From Polytrichum commune (lineage: Eukaryota; Streptophyta; Polytrichopsida; Polytrichales; Polytrichaceae), in assembly GCA_950295325.1 (NCBI GenBank), contig OX485807.1:35306440-35370439 (forward strand): a stretch of 64,000 nt of DNA, in the 5' to 3' direction. Position 1 is the first letter of the stretch; each line of letters opens with the position of its first letter. The notes beneath the pieces were generated by a model. It saw only the letters and a program-made list of their open reading frames with translations. It did not search any database and had not been told where the DNA came from. A program made the position numbers and the translations under genes. Positions 32,504 through 42,418 of the stretch are shown piece by piece.

Positions 32504-34891
32504 TTGGCCATAGTTGTGACCATAACCATGGCTCCACCTCTTGCCCCTCCAAAAGGTTTCAAATTTAGAAGATTTTTCTCTAGGCCTGATCCCAATGGCG
32601 CTAGTAGTAGTCATGTGCTCCCCTTTGATGTTGATATCCTCACCCTTGGTGATAGTGATGTGCAAGCAGCAACTCCGTTGGTAGAGTCTAGTGTCAAGAA
32701 AAAGACGTATGACAAGACTCGTCAATTCCAACTCCTATGGTTGCTAATTTTCCCTTGGGCGGAACCCATCTACAAAGGTAATGAGGTCACAAAGGTAATT
32801 TGCAAAGTCTGCTCTAAAATCCGAGGGAAGTCTATAATTTTGTATACTAAGAGCGATAATCTTTGGAAGCATCAAGGGAGGAAAACCACTAAGGGGCATG
32901 GTCATAGGGTTACTGTAGGGGAGAAGTACATGGATTTTAACTCTATCCATCTAAAAAATGAAAGATTGTTTGCAGCCATCCCCACAGATAGTATTGCGGC
33001 CCAAGTGGCAAAGAACACGGTTAGAGATAGGAAGAAGAAATGGATACAGTTTGCTACCCTCTTACACTTGCTCCAGAGAGGTAGACCTATCACAGACTAT
33101 GAGCAAATGTACGTCTTGTTTGAAACCCTCAAATTAAAGAACAATCCACACCACCACTGGAGTGACAATAGTGGGTGGGCAATGGCAGAGGCGATAGAGC
33201 GTGTTGTGCTGAAGAGAACAAAGGAGGTTATGCAGGTTGCTAACTTCTTTAGTTTGTCTTGTGATGAGGTTACTTCTATGGACTGTCAGTCATGCATTAG
33301 TGTCCATGGTTATGTTGTGATAGATTGGAAGCAAACCCCTGTACTCCTTACCCTAGAGAGAGTTATTGAAGGAGGAACAACAGATAATCTCACTGCTGTC
33401 ATTGTCAATGCTGCTCGCGCTTATGGAGGTCTAACTGAGCAGAAGATTAGAGAAAGATTGATCACATTTAGGGCAGATGGGGTTTCTACATTTCAAGGTG
33501 CTAAATCCAGTGTCACTGTACAACTTATCAACAAGCACGCTCCTTTCATGGTGGGTGTCCATTGCATGGCACACCGCACGAATCTTGCTGTCCAAACCCC
33601 ATCCAAGTTTGAGGTGGTGAAACATGTAGAAGATCTTTTGGTAGCGTTGTACTCTTACTTCAGTTCCTCTTCCAAACGCAGTCTTGAGTTCCAGAAGCTA
33701 CCAGCTTGCTTGGAATCCAAAGGCAACAAGATACTTAGGAACGTCAAGACTTGTTGGATATCCATGCTTGGACCTGCAAGGAGGGTGCTTGAGGAATACA
33801 AACCCTTGGTGACGAAGATGGCAGTGGATGCGCCCAAGGAGCTTGCAGCAAAGAAGAACCTTTCCATGCTCCAAGATTGGCAAAACATGCTCACCCTACT
33901 TTGCTTGATGCCCATACTGCACTCTATAAATTCCCTCATCAAGTTTGCACAGAGTCCAGCATGTTACATTGTTGATTTCATTTCTGCGGTCAAGATATGC
34001 CAGGGTGATCTATATCGACTTTATGTAGATCCAACCTTTGCTTTCCACAGAGAGGAGTTTAGCACATTTCGGTCACTAGCACATGACACGTCCATGGTAA
34101 TCGAACAAGATTGGTTGTTCTGCTACAATCGTGAGGAAGACCACCTGGTTTTCAGGGTTGCAGGTGTGCCCCACATGGCAACCATGAGATCAGTAGCCTT
34201 CCTAGGGCAGTGGGAAGAGGTGAACAAGATTGACCGTGAGGTCATCCTTGGTGAGGTGCAGCGGCAATTAACCAGCGCAGGGAAACAACTTATAGAGGAG
34301 TTAGAGAAGAGGTTCCCTCACCAAGAGGTGATGTGTGCTTTGGGGATATGCTACCCCCAATATTGGCTAAATGATACATTCGAGGCTACATATCCTGGGC
34401 ATATTGCAACACTGAAATCATTCTATGGGACAGCGAAGAAGTTGTGGGTACTTGTGGATGCTGAGACCGAGGATGCTGAGGAGTGGGTGCCTCCACCCCT
34501 TGACATCCGCAACCTAGAGCTCCAAAGCTCCTTCTTCAAAATCACCATGATATCAAATGCCCAAGCTGCCATGGCCTTACCCATGACCGAAAACCCGATG
34601 TCCCGACTTTGGCGCAAGCTTTCTAGCAATGCCCTCATTTCAGCGAAACTCTCCGAGTTCATGAAAGTCGATGAGATTGCTCACGTTCAAGTGTTGGGTA
34701 GTGTGGAAGATGAGAGAACATTTAGCTCCTTGTCCTTCTTGAAGAGCAAGTTGAGGAACCGGCTTACAACCCACCTAGACTTGGTGGTCCGCATGTTTGC
34801 GCAAGACTTTTATACCTTGAACACTTTCCCTTACCAAACGGCCATAACAGATTGGAAAGCTCAGAAGGTTCGCTATGGAGGAGAAACTTAG
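32504..34891 (+). CDS. hAT-family transposase, intact ORF (795 aa)
   Basis: This uninterrupted 795-codon frame cuts and pastes hAT DNA elements if active. From the N-terminus: a flexible Pro-rich start; a BED-like zinc finger (Cys100, Cys103, His123 in VICKVCSK..DNLWKHQG); HWSDNSGWAMAEA near 218; SLSCDEVTS with the likely first catalytic Asp254; FRADGVSTFQG with Asp325; the hAT signature GVHCMAHRTNLAVQ (Cys354, His357); and KTCWISMLGPA (Trp418). The C-terminal dimerisation region is SVEDERTFSSLSFLKSKLRN, with the expected acidic residue. It resembles ZNF862/C17orf113-type hAT proteins. The usual TRW before position 418 reads TCW. ATG at 32504 gives the longest form; ATG at 32528 is an alternative. 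Terminal inverted repeats and the 8-bp duplication were not identified, so it may be a stranded element or a domesticated gene. Confidence 0.88.
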   Translation: MAIVVTITMAPPLAPPKGFKFRRFFSRPDPNGASSSHVLPFDVDILTLGDSDVQAATPLVESSVKKKTYDKTRQFQLLWLLIFPWAEPIYKGNEVTKVICKVCSKIRGKSIILYTKSDNLWKHQGRKTTKGHGHRVTVGEKYMDFNSIHLKNERLFAAIPTDSIAAQVAKNTVRDRKKKWIQFATLLHLLQRGRPITDYEQMYVLFETLKLKNNPHHHWSDNSGWAMAEAIERVVLKRTKEVMQVANFFSLSCDEVTSMDCQSCISVHGYVVIDWKQTPVLLTLERVIEGGTTDNLTAVIVNAARAYGGLTEQKIRERLITFRADGVSTFQGAKSSVTVQLINKHAPFMVGVHCMAHRTNLAVQTPSKFEVVKHVEDLLVALYSYFSSSSKRSLEFQKLPACLESKGNKILRNVKTCWISMLGPARRVLEEYKPLVTKMAVDAPKELAAKKNLSMLQDWQNMLTLLCLMPILHSINSLIKFAQSPACYIVDFISAVKICQGDLYRLYVDPTFAFHREEFSTFRSLAHDTSMVIEQDWLFCYNREEDHLVFRVAGVPHMATMRSVAFLGQWEEVNKIDREVILGEVQRQLTSAGKQLIEELEKRFPHQEVMCALGICYPQYWLNDTFEATYPGHIATLKSFYGTAKKLWVLVDAETEDAEEWVPPPLDIRNLELQSSFFKITMISNAQAAMALPMTENPMSRLWRKLSSNALISAKLSEFMKVDEIAHVQVLGSVEDERTFSSLSFLKSKLRNRLTTHLDLVVRMFAQDFYTLNTFPYQTAITDWKAQKVRYGGET

Positions 34892-35586
34892 ATGAGTTCT
34901 AATGTATGTTGCTGGAAGTAGTTTCTAAATGCAATGGTAGTTGATGTATGCAAAGGTTAGGGGCAGCTAGCAACAACAAAGTAGTGGCTTGGAAAATGAA
35001 GGACTAGTGCAATGCTAGTTCTATGAGAGGTACCCAATGTACTAAACCCACACTCAATTTTTGGAACATGACGAGGGAGGGCATGAATTTATACCTTAAG
35101 ATTGTGGTGTCTAGGTACTGCTTTGAAGCATGTGTGGCATGGTTGAGGGTGCAGGGTTGAAAAACCGGGGTTCAATTCCCCCGTGGAACAAATATTTTTT
35201 GTACATTGAATCTTAGATGTAGCCAAATTTTAATGTACTTTGGGTTGTATTAGCCACATTTACATCAACAACGTAGGAAGTGGGGGCCATATTTCAACTC
35301 TACGTTGGCAAAACATAGCCACATACACTCGCCCCAAAATAATTATATATCGCCACATACTCAAACCTTCTATGACATCTAGTCGCATTCGCCATATGTT
35401 AAGTCATCCCACGTGGCCAGCTAGGGCTCCTTCAAGCCAACTCAAATTGCCAAAGAAGCTAGCCAATGGATGGGCCAAGAGCCAATGTAGAGACCCATTT
35501 CTTTTGAAAAAAAAAACACTGATTCTAACGGCTCATGTAATGGGAAAATGTACTTGTTGGCTAGATATTTATAGATATTTTGATTG
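34892..35586. other. Downstream region of hAT ORF with tRNA-like segment
   Basis: AT-rich sequence contains a tRNA-like stretch at 35130-35190: A-box-like TGGCATGGTTGAGGG and a perfect B-box GGTTCAATTCC inside CCGGGGTTCAATTCCCCC. It does not fold into a complete tRNA by eye, so it is probably a SINE head or tRNA remnant. The rest holds nothing recognisable. Confidence 0.35.
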
Positions 35587-36250
35587 TGGGCCACCAAGTA
35601 CAAACAAGGACTTGCAGAGGGGCTTGAAGGGTTTACGAGGGGATTTAATAATCACTTAAAACGTAATTAGACCATCAGCTTGAGTAGCTTCTACCTTTAT
35701 GATACTCAAACATTAAAGTTTCTCAAGTAGCTTTTACTTTTATGTTACTTTTATATTCCGCAAACAGAGCTATGTGAAAACAACTTCGATGACATATAAG
35801 AGCTTGAGGTTAAAGAAATTGTGGGAATTTTTAACTTCCAACATCTTCTCATTGTTCTGTGTCCAATTCTTCTTGCAATGGAGGGTTTGAAAGCCAATTA
35901 TGTAGTTCAAGACATAGAAGTATAAATGAATGAGGTAATTGGGGTTGATATACTTGATGACAAGGATATTGACATAAATTACAAATTCTTCATAGATGAA
36001 GACATAGTTGAGGGTACTGCTCAAGAATTCGGAGTTCTCAACAATCCAGGGGGTCCTATTTATCCTCACCCTTCAAAATATGTTTCACGTACTTTTTATA
36101 TTTTTGCAAAACGATTATAGACCTACACGGTTTATCATCTCCAACATGAAGTTGAGGCCACCGGTTAGGGGGGCAGATTAGTTTCGTTCGGCAATACATG
36201 TGGATAGGATAGGTGGCAGGGCATGATTGGATGTAGTCCAAAGTGAGACA
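35587..36250 (+). mobile_element. Left arm of a long-inverted-repeat element
   Basis: About 550-580 bp here reappear inverted at 40865-41413: GGGCCACCAAGTACAAAC at the outer end, GGGTTTACGAGGGGATTTAA, GATGACATATA, CTTCATAGATGAAGACAT, and TTTATCATCTCCAACATGAA at the inner end (36125). 36166-36250 is a unique loop. Without the LINE inserted at 36251 the element would be about 1.2 kb with a loop near 100 bp, a foldback or Mutator-like shape. Arms have diverged at perhaps a fifth of positions. An acidic short frame (MNEVIGVDILDDKDID, 35926) is present in both arms but unrecognised. Confidence 0.75.
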
Positions 36251-36315
36251 AGAAAAGAAAAGAAAAAGTAACGCCCGCACATTGTACCGGCGTGAATGCG
36301 AGCCCGTTGTCCGAA

Positions 36316-36345
36316 TGCTAAACACGGCGGCCCGTGTTGTAGCAT
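36316..36345 (-). other. Stem-loop in LINE copy B 3' UTR
   Basis: ATGCTAAACACGG and CCGTGTTGTAGCAT pair with one bulged base around a 3-4 base loop. A second small hairpin (CCTCC/GGAGG) lies at about 36358-36372. Both are within 130 bp of the 3' end, where LINE enzymes often recognise template structure; this role is inferred. Confidence 0.45.
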
Positions 36346-36442
36346 GGGGAGTTATGCCTCCGTTAGGAGGTGGGCTCTGAGAAAAAAGAGAAAGAGAAAA
36401 TATAGTGTAAGGAGGCTAGTGTAAGGAGTGGGGGGAGAATAT

Positions 36443-37629
36443 TTAGGGGGGTGCTACGGGATTTTGTTTGTTATCGAGTTTTCTTTTATTTAATACGAGG
36501 TATGTGAGATATTTGATGGCATTTTGATGTATGTTTTTCATGAGGATTTTGATATTGGATTTTGGGATTTTGAGGTCTTCTAATTTTTTGATGGAGTGTT
36601 CGTGTATGGCACCTCTAACTCCTGCTGTGATGGTTATAAGAGGGTTTGTTTTCCATCCCTTGCTTTGTATAGTGCTGATTAATGGGTCGTATTTGGCATG
36701 TTTGTGTGTTATGGCTTGTTCTGGGAATCTGTCGTGACAATACGTGAATTCAATGAATTGGATGGTTCGTGCGTGGGATGGTAGCATGGGTGTTGGGGTG
36801 TGGTTAGGGGCTCCTATGATACATAGAATGTCGGGTCTTAGTCTAGCGTGGCATTGACAACTGGTTTGTGGGCATAGGCATTCAATGAGCCATTCGGGGA
36901 CTGTTTGTTCTTGCTTGTTGTTGTTGATATTACCTGCATTTGTTAGTGTGTAATATCTGGTGTGTTTGTTGGCTTGGAGTGTTTGGGTGATGAGATGTAC
37001 TGCCTTGTTGTGGCGTGCTATTCTTAGGCCCTTTAGGTATGGGTGTTCGCACGTTGAGAGTAGGTGTGGCCATGTGTCCCTTTCATTTTTACGGCATAAT
37101 GTACAGTTTGGGTTTTGAAATTTGAGGGGCCAAAAAATATTCTTTCTATAGTTACCCATGTATTGGGCATATCGAAATTTTAAAGTTTGGGTGATTTGGG
37201 CGTCCGTTATTTTATTGTTTTTCCAAAAGTGGTTGGAGAGTTTGTGGTTTATTTGGTCGTTGGAGAGCCATTTGTCTACATATGGGTGTTTATGTTGGGC
37301 CAACCTAATTTCTTGTTTTTCGTGTGTTTTTGTGATGAATGTGTGCAAGTTTCGGATTGCCCCATTTCGTGTGGTTGTGGGACAACTTGTTAGCCAATAT
37401 GGTGTAGCGTGTGCGATGTGTATATGGGGTGTGGGAGTGGGTTTTTCTATATTTGTGCCTTCGTTGGCTAGCGCATCGGCTATTTCATTTCCTTTGATGC
37501 CCGTGTGGGCACGTACTTTATGTATATGTACTAGGTGTGGTGTTAGGTAAATTTGGTGTATTATGGCGGCTATGAGGATTTTGTCCGGGTGGTGGTGTTG
37601 TAAGGTTGGGTGTTGTATATGATTACTAA
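36443..37629 (-). pseudogene. LINE copy B: end of RNase H, zinc knuckle, C-terminal domain
   Basis: Upstream of the 301-codon frame (37348-36443) the same strand encodes HKVRAHTGIKGNEIADALA, the C-terminal active-site part of RNase H with its His and Asp. The frame then holds a zinc knuckle C-X2-C-X9-H-X4-C (Cys82, Cys85, His95, Cys100; CTLCRKNERDTWPHLLSTC) and a Cys-rich CLCPQTSCQCHARLRPDIL. It ends in a conserved-looking basic C-terminus (FIEFTYCHDRFPEQA..ITAGVRGAIHEHS). This part is intact and was open until recently. Confidence 0.8.
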
Positions 37630-38023
37630 GAGCATCCTCAGTCGGTCTAGGTAAAGCTCACTGCAAACCAAGACCTATCTTGCTTAAAATTGCTCAAAAT
37701 TTAGAGGGAGTGCACCAAATCTTGCTTAAAATGGACAGATCCTCCCACACTCCCTCTAAATGTCAAAAATTTGGAGGGAGTGTGGGAGGATCTTTCCATT
37801 TTTAAGCAAGATTTGGTGCACTCCCTCTAAATTTTGAAAATGTGGTGTTTTCAATGAGGGATTTCACCTACGTCAAATTTTTACAATTCTTTTTTCTTGA
37901 GAAATATCTCACGTTTATTTAGGTGTGCTTCTAATGATGGTAATTTCAGTTTCTAATTTTAGGTCAGTCAGAAGATAGGTTTTGGTTTGCAGTGAGCTTT
38001 ACCTAGACCGACTGAGGATGCTC
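37630..38023. mobile_element. PIF/Harbinger-type MITE with TAA duplication
   Basis: This 394-bp element interrupts the RNase H coding region of LINE copy B. Termini are exact inverted repeats of 40+ bp beginning GAGCATCCTCAGTCGGTCTA. The target duplication is TAA (37627-37629 and 38024-38026). Inside, 37685-37760 and 37767-37840 form a second near-perfect inverted repeat (GGAGGGAGTG, AAGCAAGATTTGGTGCACTC), so the transcript would fold into a long hairpin. Confidence 0.88.
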
Positions 38024-39482
38024 TAAGTAGATATATGCTATTAAGGCTATCTGTAAATATGTGTGTTTCGACTTTTGTGACTTGAATGGTTTTGACTGCT
38101 ATGAGTATAGCATTTAATTATGCTCTAAGTATGTTTTGATATCCTGGTAGTCGTTCTGCTATACGGATGTTTGTGTTGGGGGTTTAGGGGTTTAGGGGTT
38201 TAGGGTTTGTGTACATGCATTGTTGTGGGTGGAATTTGAGGGGGTTTGGTGGTAGTATTTAATGGCGAGGTTTGATTGGGGGATTGTTGGTGGGGGAGGG
38301 ATGTTTTTTATGGGGGCGTTTTTCCATATGTTCGAGAATTTGATGTGGTAATTTGGCGTTGTGGGTTTGATTGGGAATGTGTCAATGGGTGCGTTGATGG
38401 TATGTTCTAGTACTTGTGCGAGGTCTTGTGGGGTTTTTAGGCTTGGTGTGAGGTTGGCGTGGTTATGTATACATAGTATTGTTGTGAGCGAGGGTTCTAC
38501 GTATTGGTAATATTTTGGCCATTCCGGTGTAGGGTTATATAGTATGGTATGCGGAGGGATGGTTGCGAGGATATGTATGTCGCCCCTTGTGGTAAGTGGG
38601 ATTTGTTGTGTGGTCCAGTCGTTATGGTTGATTATGAGTATGGTGATCGTGTTTGAGTCTTCTTTGGCTGCCATTCTAGCCCAGTGGATGGCTTCAATGG
38701 TTGTTTTATGGTCTGTGGGGTAGGCTAGGCCAATGCCTTTCCATCTAGATATTTGTGCGTGTCCTAGGGAGCCGAATATTATGTCTCGGTTATTGTGTGA
38801 GTTGGGTGGGACATGTGAGTGGGGATGAATAGTAGGAGTGCGTGATTTTGAGGGAGTTTATTAATGTTGTGATAATTGTCGGGTGTATTGTATGGTGCAT
38901 GTTTTGGGGTTGTATGTTTTTTGGCTTTCTTTTGGGGAGTATGGTTATGTATCTTTGTATTAGCCAAAGTATTTCAGTTTCAAAGTTTTGTGGTGGTGGT
39001 TGGAGGGCGTTTGTAGTTTGTGAGAAGTGGTGGTAAGAGAATTGGTTCCATAGCCATTGTAGCCTTTCTGTAGTGATGGTGGCCATGTAGTTTCCTTTTT
39101 GGTCATATATGTTGGCTTCGGAATTTTGTATTTGGATGGTTGGTTGGTTTACTTGAATGTTTTTATCCGGGTTGCATTCTTGTATGGATAGTTTTAGGTT
39201 GGTGATGTGAAGAGGAGGGTGTATGAATTTGTTGTCTTTTGATTGTATGTGATTGAGGCAATTAGAGTATGTGTGGGTGGCTAATAGTTCGGCTTGCTTT
39301 GTGTGATATTGTGTAATACATAGTATGTTATGTTCTAGAAATATATTATCCGGGTGTAGTAGTTCTACCTCACTTCTCCATTGTTGTGTGGTGCCTTGTG
39401 GGGCTTGCCATTGGCAAAGGTAGTTCGTCCTTATTGCTTGTGCACCCCATTTGTCTTTTTTGGTGGAGGTATTTTCTTTCAT
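38024..39482 (-). pseudogene. LINE copy B: start of RNase H and an unrecognised upstream domain
   Basis: Just right of the MITE the minus strand encodes ETHIFTDSLNSIYLLS, the central RNase H motif with TDS. Upstream lies a conserved-looking region: SRWKGIGLAYPTDHKTTIEA then IHWARMAAKEDSNTITIL and DIHILATIPPHTILYNPTPE then WPKYYQYVEPSLTTILCIHN (38674-38192). Before it a 230-codon frame (39482-38790) contains SEVELLHPDNIFLEHNILC. I do not know this domain; the Pro/Trp-rich core recalls some nucleotide-modifying enzymes, but no catalytic motif is clear. Confidence 0.55.
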
Positions 39483-40849
39483 TATTGTTTGGATTGTTTG
39501 TCCTAGGGGGGGATATTTACCATGACCTCGCTTTGTGGTGGTGTTTGTTGTATTGGGTTTGTAGAATTTGTGGATGGGGGGGAAATATTATTGTTGCTTG
39601 TTGGAGAGCCTCTTTGATGGTTTTGGGTATGTGTTTGTATGTGGATTGAAATTCCTTCGGGATTAGTATGGCTTTGGTAGTGGGGTTTTGGATTTGTGTT
39701 AGTGTGGTAATGCCGTATATGTATAATTTGTTTAGATATTTTTGGGTCTTGGCTTTGTATATATCCGTTAGGGTGTTATAATTTGGGTTGGTTTTCCAAG
39801 TTCTTTCTAATGATGTTTCTTTGATGGGGAATGCTTGGCTTGTAGAGTGGACGTGAATTTCTGTGATGGCATGTACATGTTTAGGATGATTAATGGTGTT
39901 AGTGGTTTGTTATTGATTATTATGGCTTGTAGGTAGGGTGAGATTGAGCTTGGGATTGGTATTTGGTGATGTTTTCGTTTGTGTATATTGCTATGGGTAT
40001 CATGGCGAGGATGCCACCTCTAGCTTGTGTGGGGCCCGCATATTTATTATGTTTTTGTAGTGTGGTGTTGGAGTTGTTGTATATGATTTTGTATTCGTTT
40101 AGTTGGCGGTCTATGTATGATGTGGATTTTGTTTTTGGGATTTTGGTTTCTTGGATGAGTATAATATAGGGATTGTTGTGTAGTGTTTGGGTGAGTTCTT
40201 AGATACTGGGTAGGCTAGAGTTAATACATCCGGTGTTCCAAGTGATTATTTTCAGGGTTTGAGTGGTTGGGTTGTTTTGCCTATTGTGGGTGTGTGGGAT
40301 ATCATAGTTAGGTCTATGTGTGTTAGGTTGGTATCCTGTTATTTTTTGGGTACATTTAGTTAGTTCTTGTATTATTTTATTTGGGAGGTGGTGTATTTCA
40401 TTTTGTAGGGTGGATGTGGTTATGGGTACTCCCTCAGCGATTTTGTCGTTGATGATGGAGTAAGCTTGTGGTATAGTGGTTATTGTTGGAGTATGTATGT
40501 TAGTTTCGTGGGATGTGTGTGGGTGCGTATTAATTGGCATTTTTTGTAGTCGTCTTAGGATGGTCAAGTATCTTGGGTCAAGTTTGTTAGTCATTTTTTG
40601 ATTACATATTTGTGGTAGTGGGCTATATGTTATGATAAGGGCATATATTTGGTGGTGGATGGGGTAGTTTGAGAGGAATGAGGAGTGGTTTTTTAAGTGT
40701 GTTAATTCTTGGGAGTCGGGGGTGTTTTGGGGGTTGGGGGTGTTGTTGTTTAGGTGGGGTTCAAATAACTTTTCAAGGTGGGCGTATTGAGGTTTGAGTG
40801 ATAGGGTTTTTGGTATAAAGTATTGTTTTTGTCGTTGTTGTGTCGTTGT
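39483..40849 (-). pseudogene. LINE copy B: linker and N-terminal endonuclease
   Basis: The frame 40849-40199 carries KQYFIPKTLSLKPQYAHL, matching copy A, and ends LKIITWNTGCINSSLPSI-stop. The next codons in frame, ELTQTLHNNPYIILIQETKI and RGGILAMI, are typical endonuclease start motifs (WN and QET). After about 39960 the frames break up, and the rest of the endonuclease and the entire reverse transcriptase are not recognisable before 39482. An internal deletion of about 2 kb is the simplest reading. Confidence 0.75.
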
Positions 40850-40864
40850 GTCCAAAGTGAGACA

Positions 40865-41413
40865 CATAACTTTAGGCAAAGGATACTTATGCATTGGTGG
40901 CCTCAACTTCATGTTGGAGATGATAAACAGTGCAAGTATACAATCATTCTATAAAAATGTGAAAAGTATATGAAACAAATTTTGAAGGGTGAGGATGAGT
41001 AGGATCCTCTGGACTGTTGAGAACTCTAATTCTTGAACACCCTCAACTTTTCTTCGTCTATGAAGACATCGTAATTTATGTCAATATCCTTGTCATCAAG
41101 TATATCATCCCCAAGTACCTCATTCATGTATACTTCTATGACTTGAACTACATCATAAGCTTCCAAACACTTCATTGCAAGAAAATTTGGACACAAATTT
41201 GAGAATTTGAGAAGATGTTGGATGTCGAAAATTCCTGCAAGAACTTGAAGCCCAAGTTCCTATATGTCATCCACGTTAGTTTCACATAGCCTTTATGTTT
41301 GAGTAACATGAAAGTGAAATCAATGGTCTAATAATGTTGTGAAGTGATTGTTAAATCCCCTTGTAAACCCTTTATAACCCCTCATATAACCCCTTGGTTG
41401 GACTTGGTGACCC
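40865..41413 (-). mobile_element. Right arm of the long-inverted-repeat element
   Basis: Inverted partner of 35587-36165. It starts with the loop remnant after the LINE target duplication and ends ACTTGGTGACCC, next to the 9-bp target site of the Mutator-type MITE. The arm carries the reverse of the acidic short frame seen in the left arm. Confidence 0.75.
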
Positions 41414-41424
41414 AACTCAACTTA

Positions 41425-42409
41425 GGGGGACGTTAAATACCCCCCACGAACTTTTCAGAGTGTCAGAGTCGGGCTGGGGCAGCTGCCCGGCCAGAAAATC
41501 TGATTTTTTTGGACCCGACCGAAAACTGCTGCCCGCCCGTCCGATTTCGAAAAAACCATTGCCCTTGCATTCTTGAAGGCCACTTACTCACAAATCCCAT
41601 ATTGAGTGCACTTCACCTTCAAGGGCCAAAATCCAATATATATGTTCACTTCCATTGAGTAAATAAGCAATTGACTAGGGTTTCATTATCAAAGTGAAGC
41701 CGTCAATAAAACATGTAATTAACTTGGAAGTCAAAAATATTACAAAATCCTCACTAACACTAAGGTTATAATTTTTGTGACTCACAATTTGAAATTGTCT
41801 TTGTCATTCTAAAATGACACTTAAATTTAGTGTGCTGATTTAGTATGTGTATTTTATAATATTTTAGGTAATGCCATCTACTTTCAAAAGTATTCATACG
41901 CATTCATTAATATCAAGTGGGATTAAATATAATTAAGTCTAATTAATCTTGATTAATCCCAAATAAATCAGAAACTATGCTTACCAAATTAAGTAAACCT
42001 AATTGATTATAAAATGTACTTACTGTAATTAATTAATTATTGGAATTAATTCCAATGAGTTAATTCTAATAATTAATATCTGGAATTTTGTAATATTTTT
42101 GACTTCCAAGTTAATTACATGTTTTATTGACGGCTTCACTTTGATAATGAAACCCTAGTCAATTGCTTATTTACTCAATGGAAGTGAACATATATATTGG
42201 ATTTTGGCCCTTGAAGGTGAAGTGCACTCAATATGGGATTTGTGAGTAAGTGGCCTTCAAGAATGCAAGGGCAATGGTTTTTTCGAAATCGGACGGGCGG
42301 GCAGCAGTTTTCGGTCGGGTCCAAAAAAATCAGATTTTCTGGCCGGGCAGCTGCCCCAGCCCGACTCTGACACTCCGAAAAGTTCGTGGGGGGGTATTTA
42401 ACGTCCCCC
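41425..42409. mobile_element. Mutator-type MITE, 326-bp near-identical inverted termini
   Basis: Length 985 bp. The left 41425-41750 and right 42082-42409 termini are inverted copies with about three differences, starting GGGGGACGTTAAATACCCCC. A perfect 9-bp direct repeat CTCAACTTA flanks them (41416-41424 and 42410-42418). Long inverted termini plus a 9-bp duplication are diagnostic of Mutator-like elements. The 330-bp interior is AT-rich without a transposase, so it is non-autonomous. Near-identity of the termini and the perfect duplication indicate recent insertion. Confidence 0.9.
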
Positions 42410-42418
42410 CTCAACTTA

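Larger units (their letters stand above)
36251..40849 (-). mobile_element. Non-LTR retrotransposon (LINE copy B), 5'-truncated, with 15-bp target duplication
   Basis: A perfect 15-bp direct repeat GTCCAAAGTGAGACA (36236-36250 and 40850-40864) flanks this minus-strand LINE and proves both boundaries. The 5' end (40849) falls inside the linker before the endonuclease, so ORF1 and any 2A-like motif are absent: a normal 5' truncation. The 3' end carries not poly(A) but a short TTTTC-type run. Coding order is linker, start of endonuclease, a region without a recognisable reverse transcriptase, an unrecognised domain, RNase H, zinc knuckle and C-terminal domain. Multiple stops and frameshifts and a MITE at 37630 make it dead. 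Confidence 0.9.

Noticed and set aside
35130-35190. Functional tRNA gene
   Set aside because: B-box is present but acceptor and D stems do not pair by eye.
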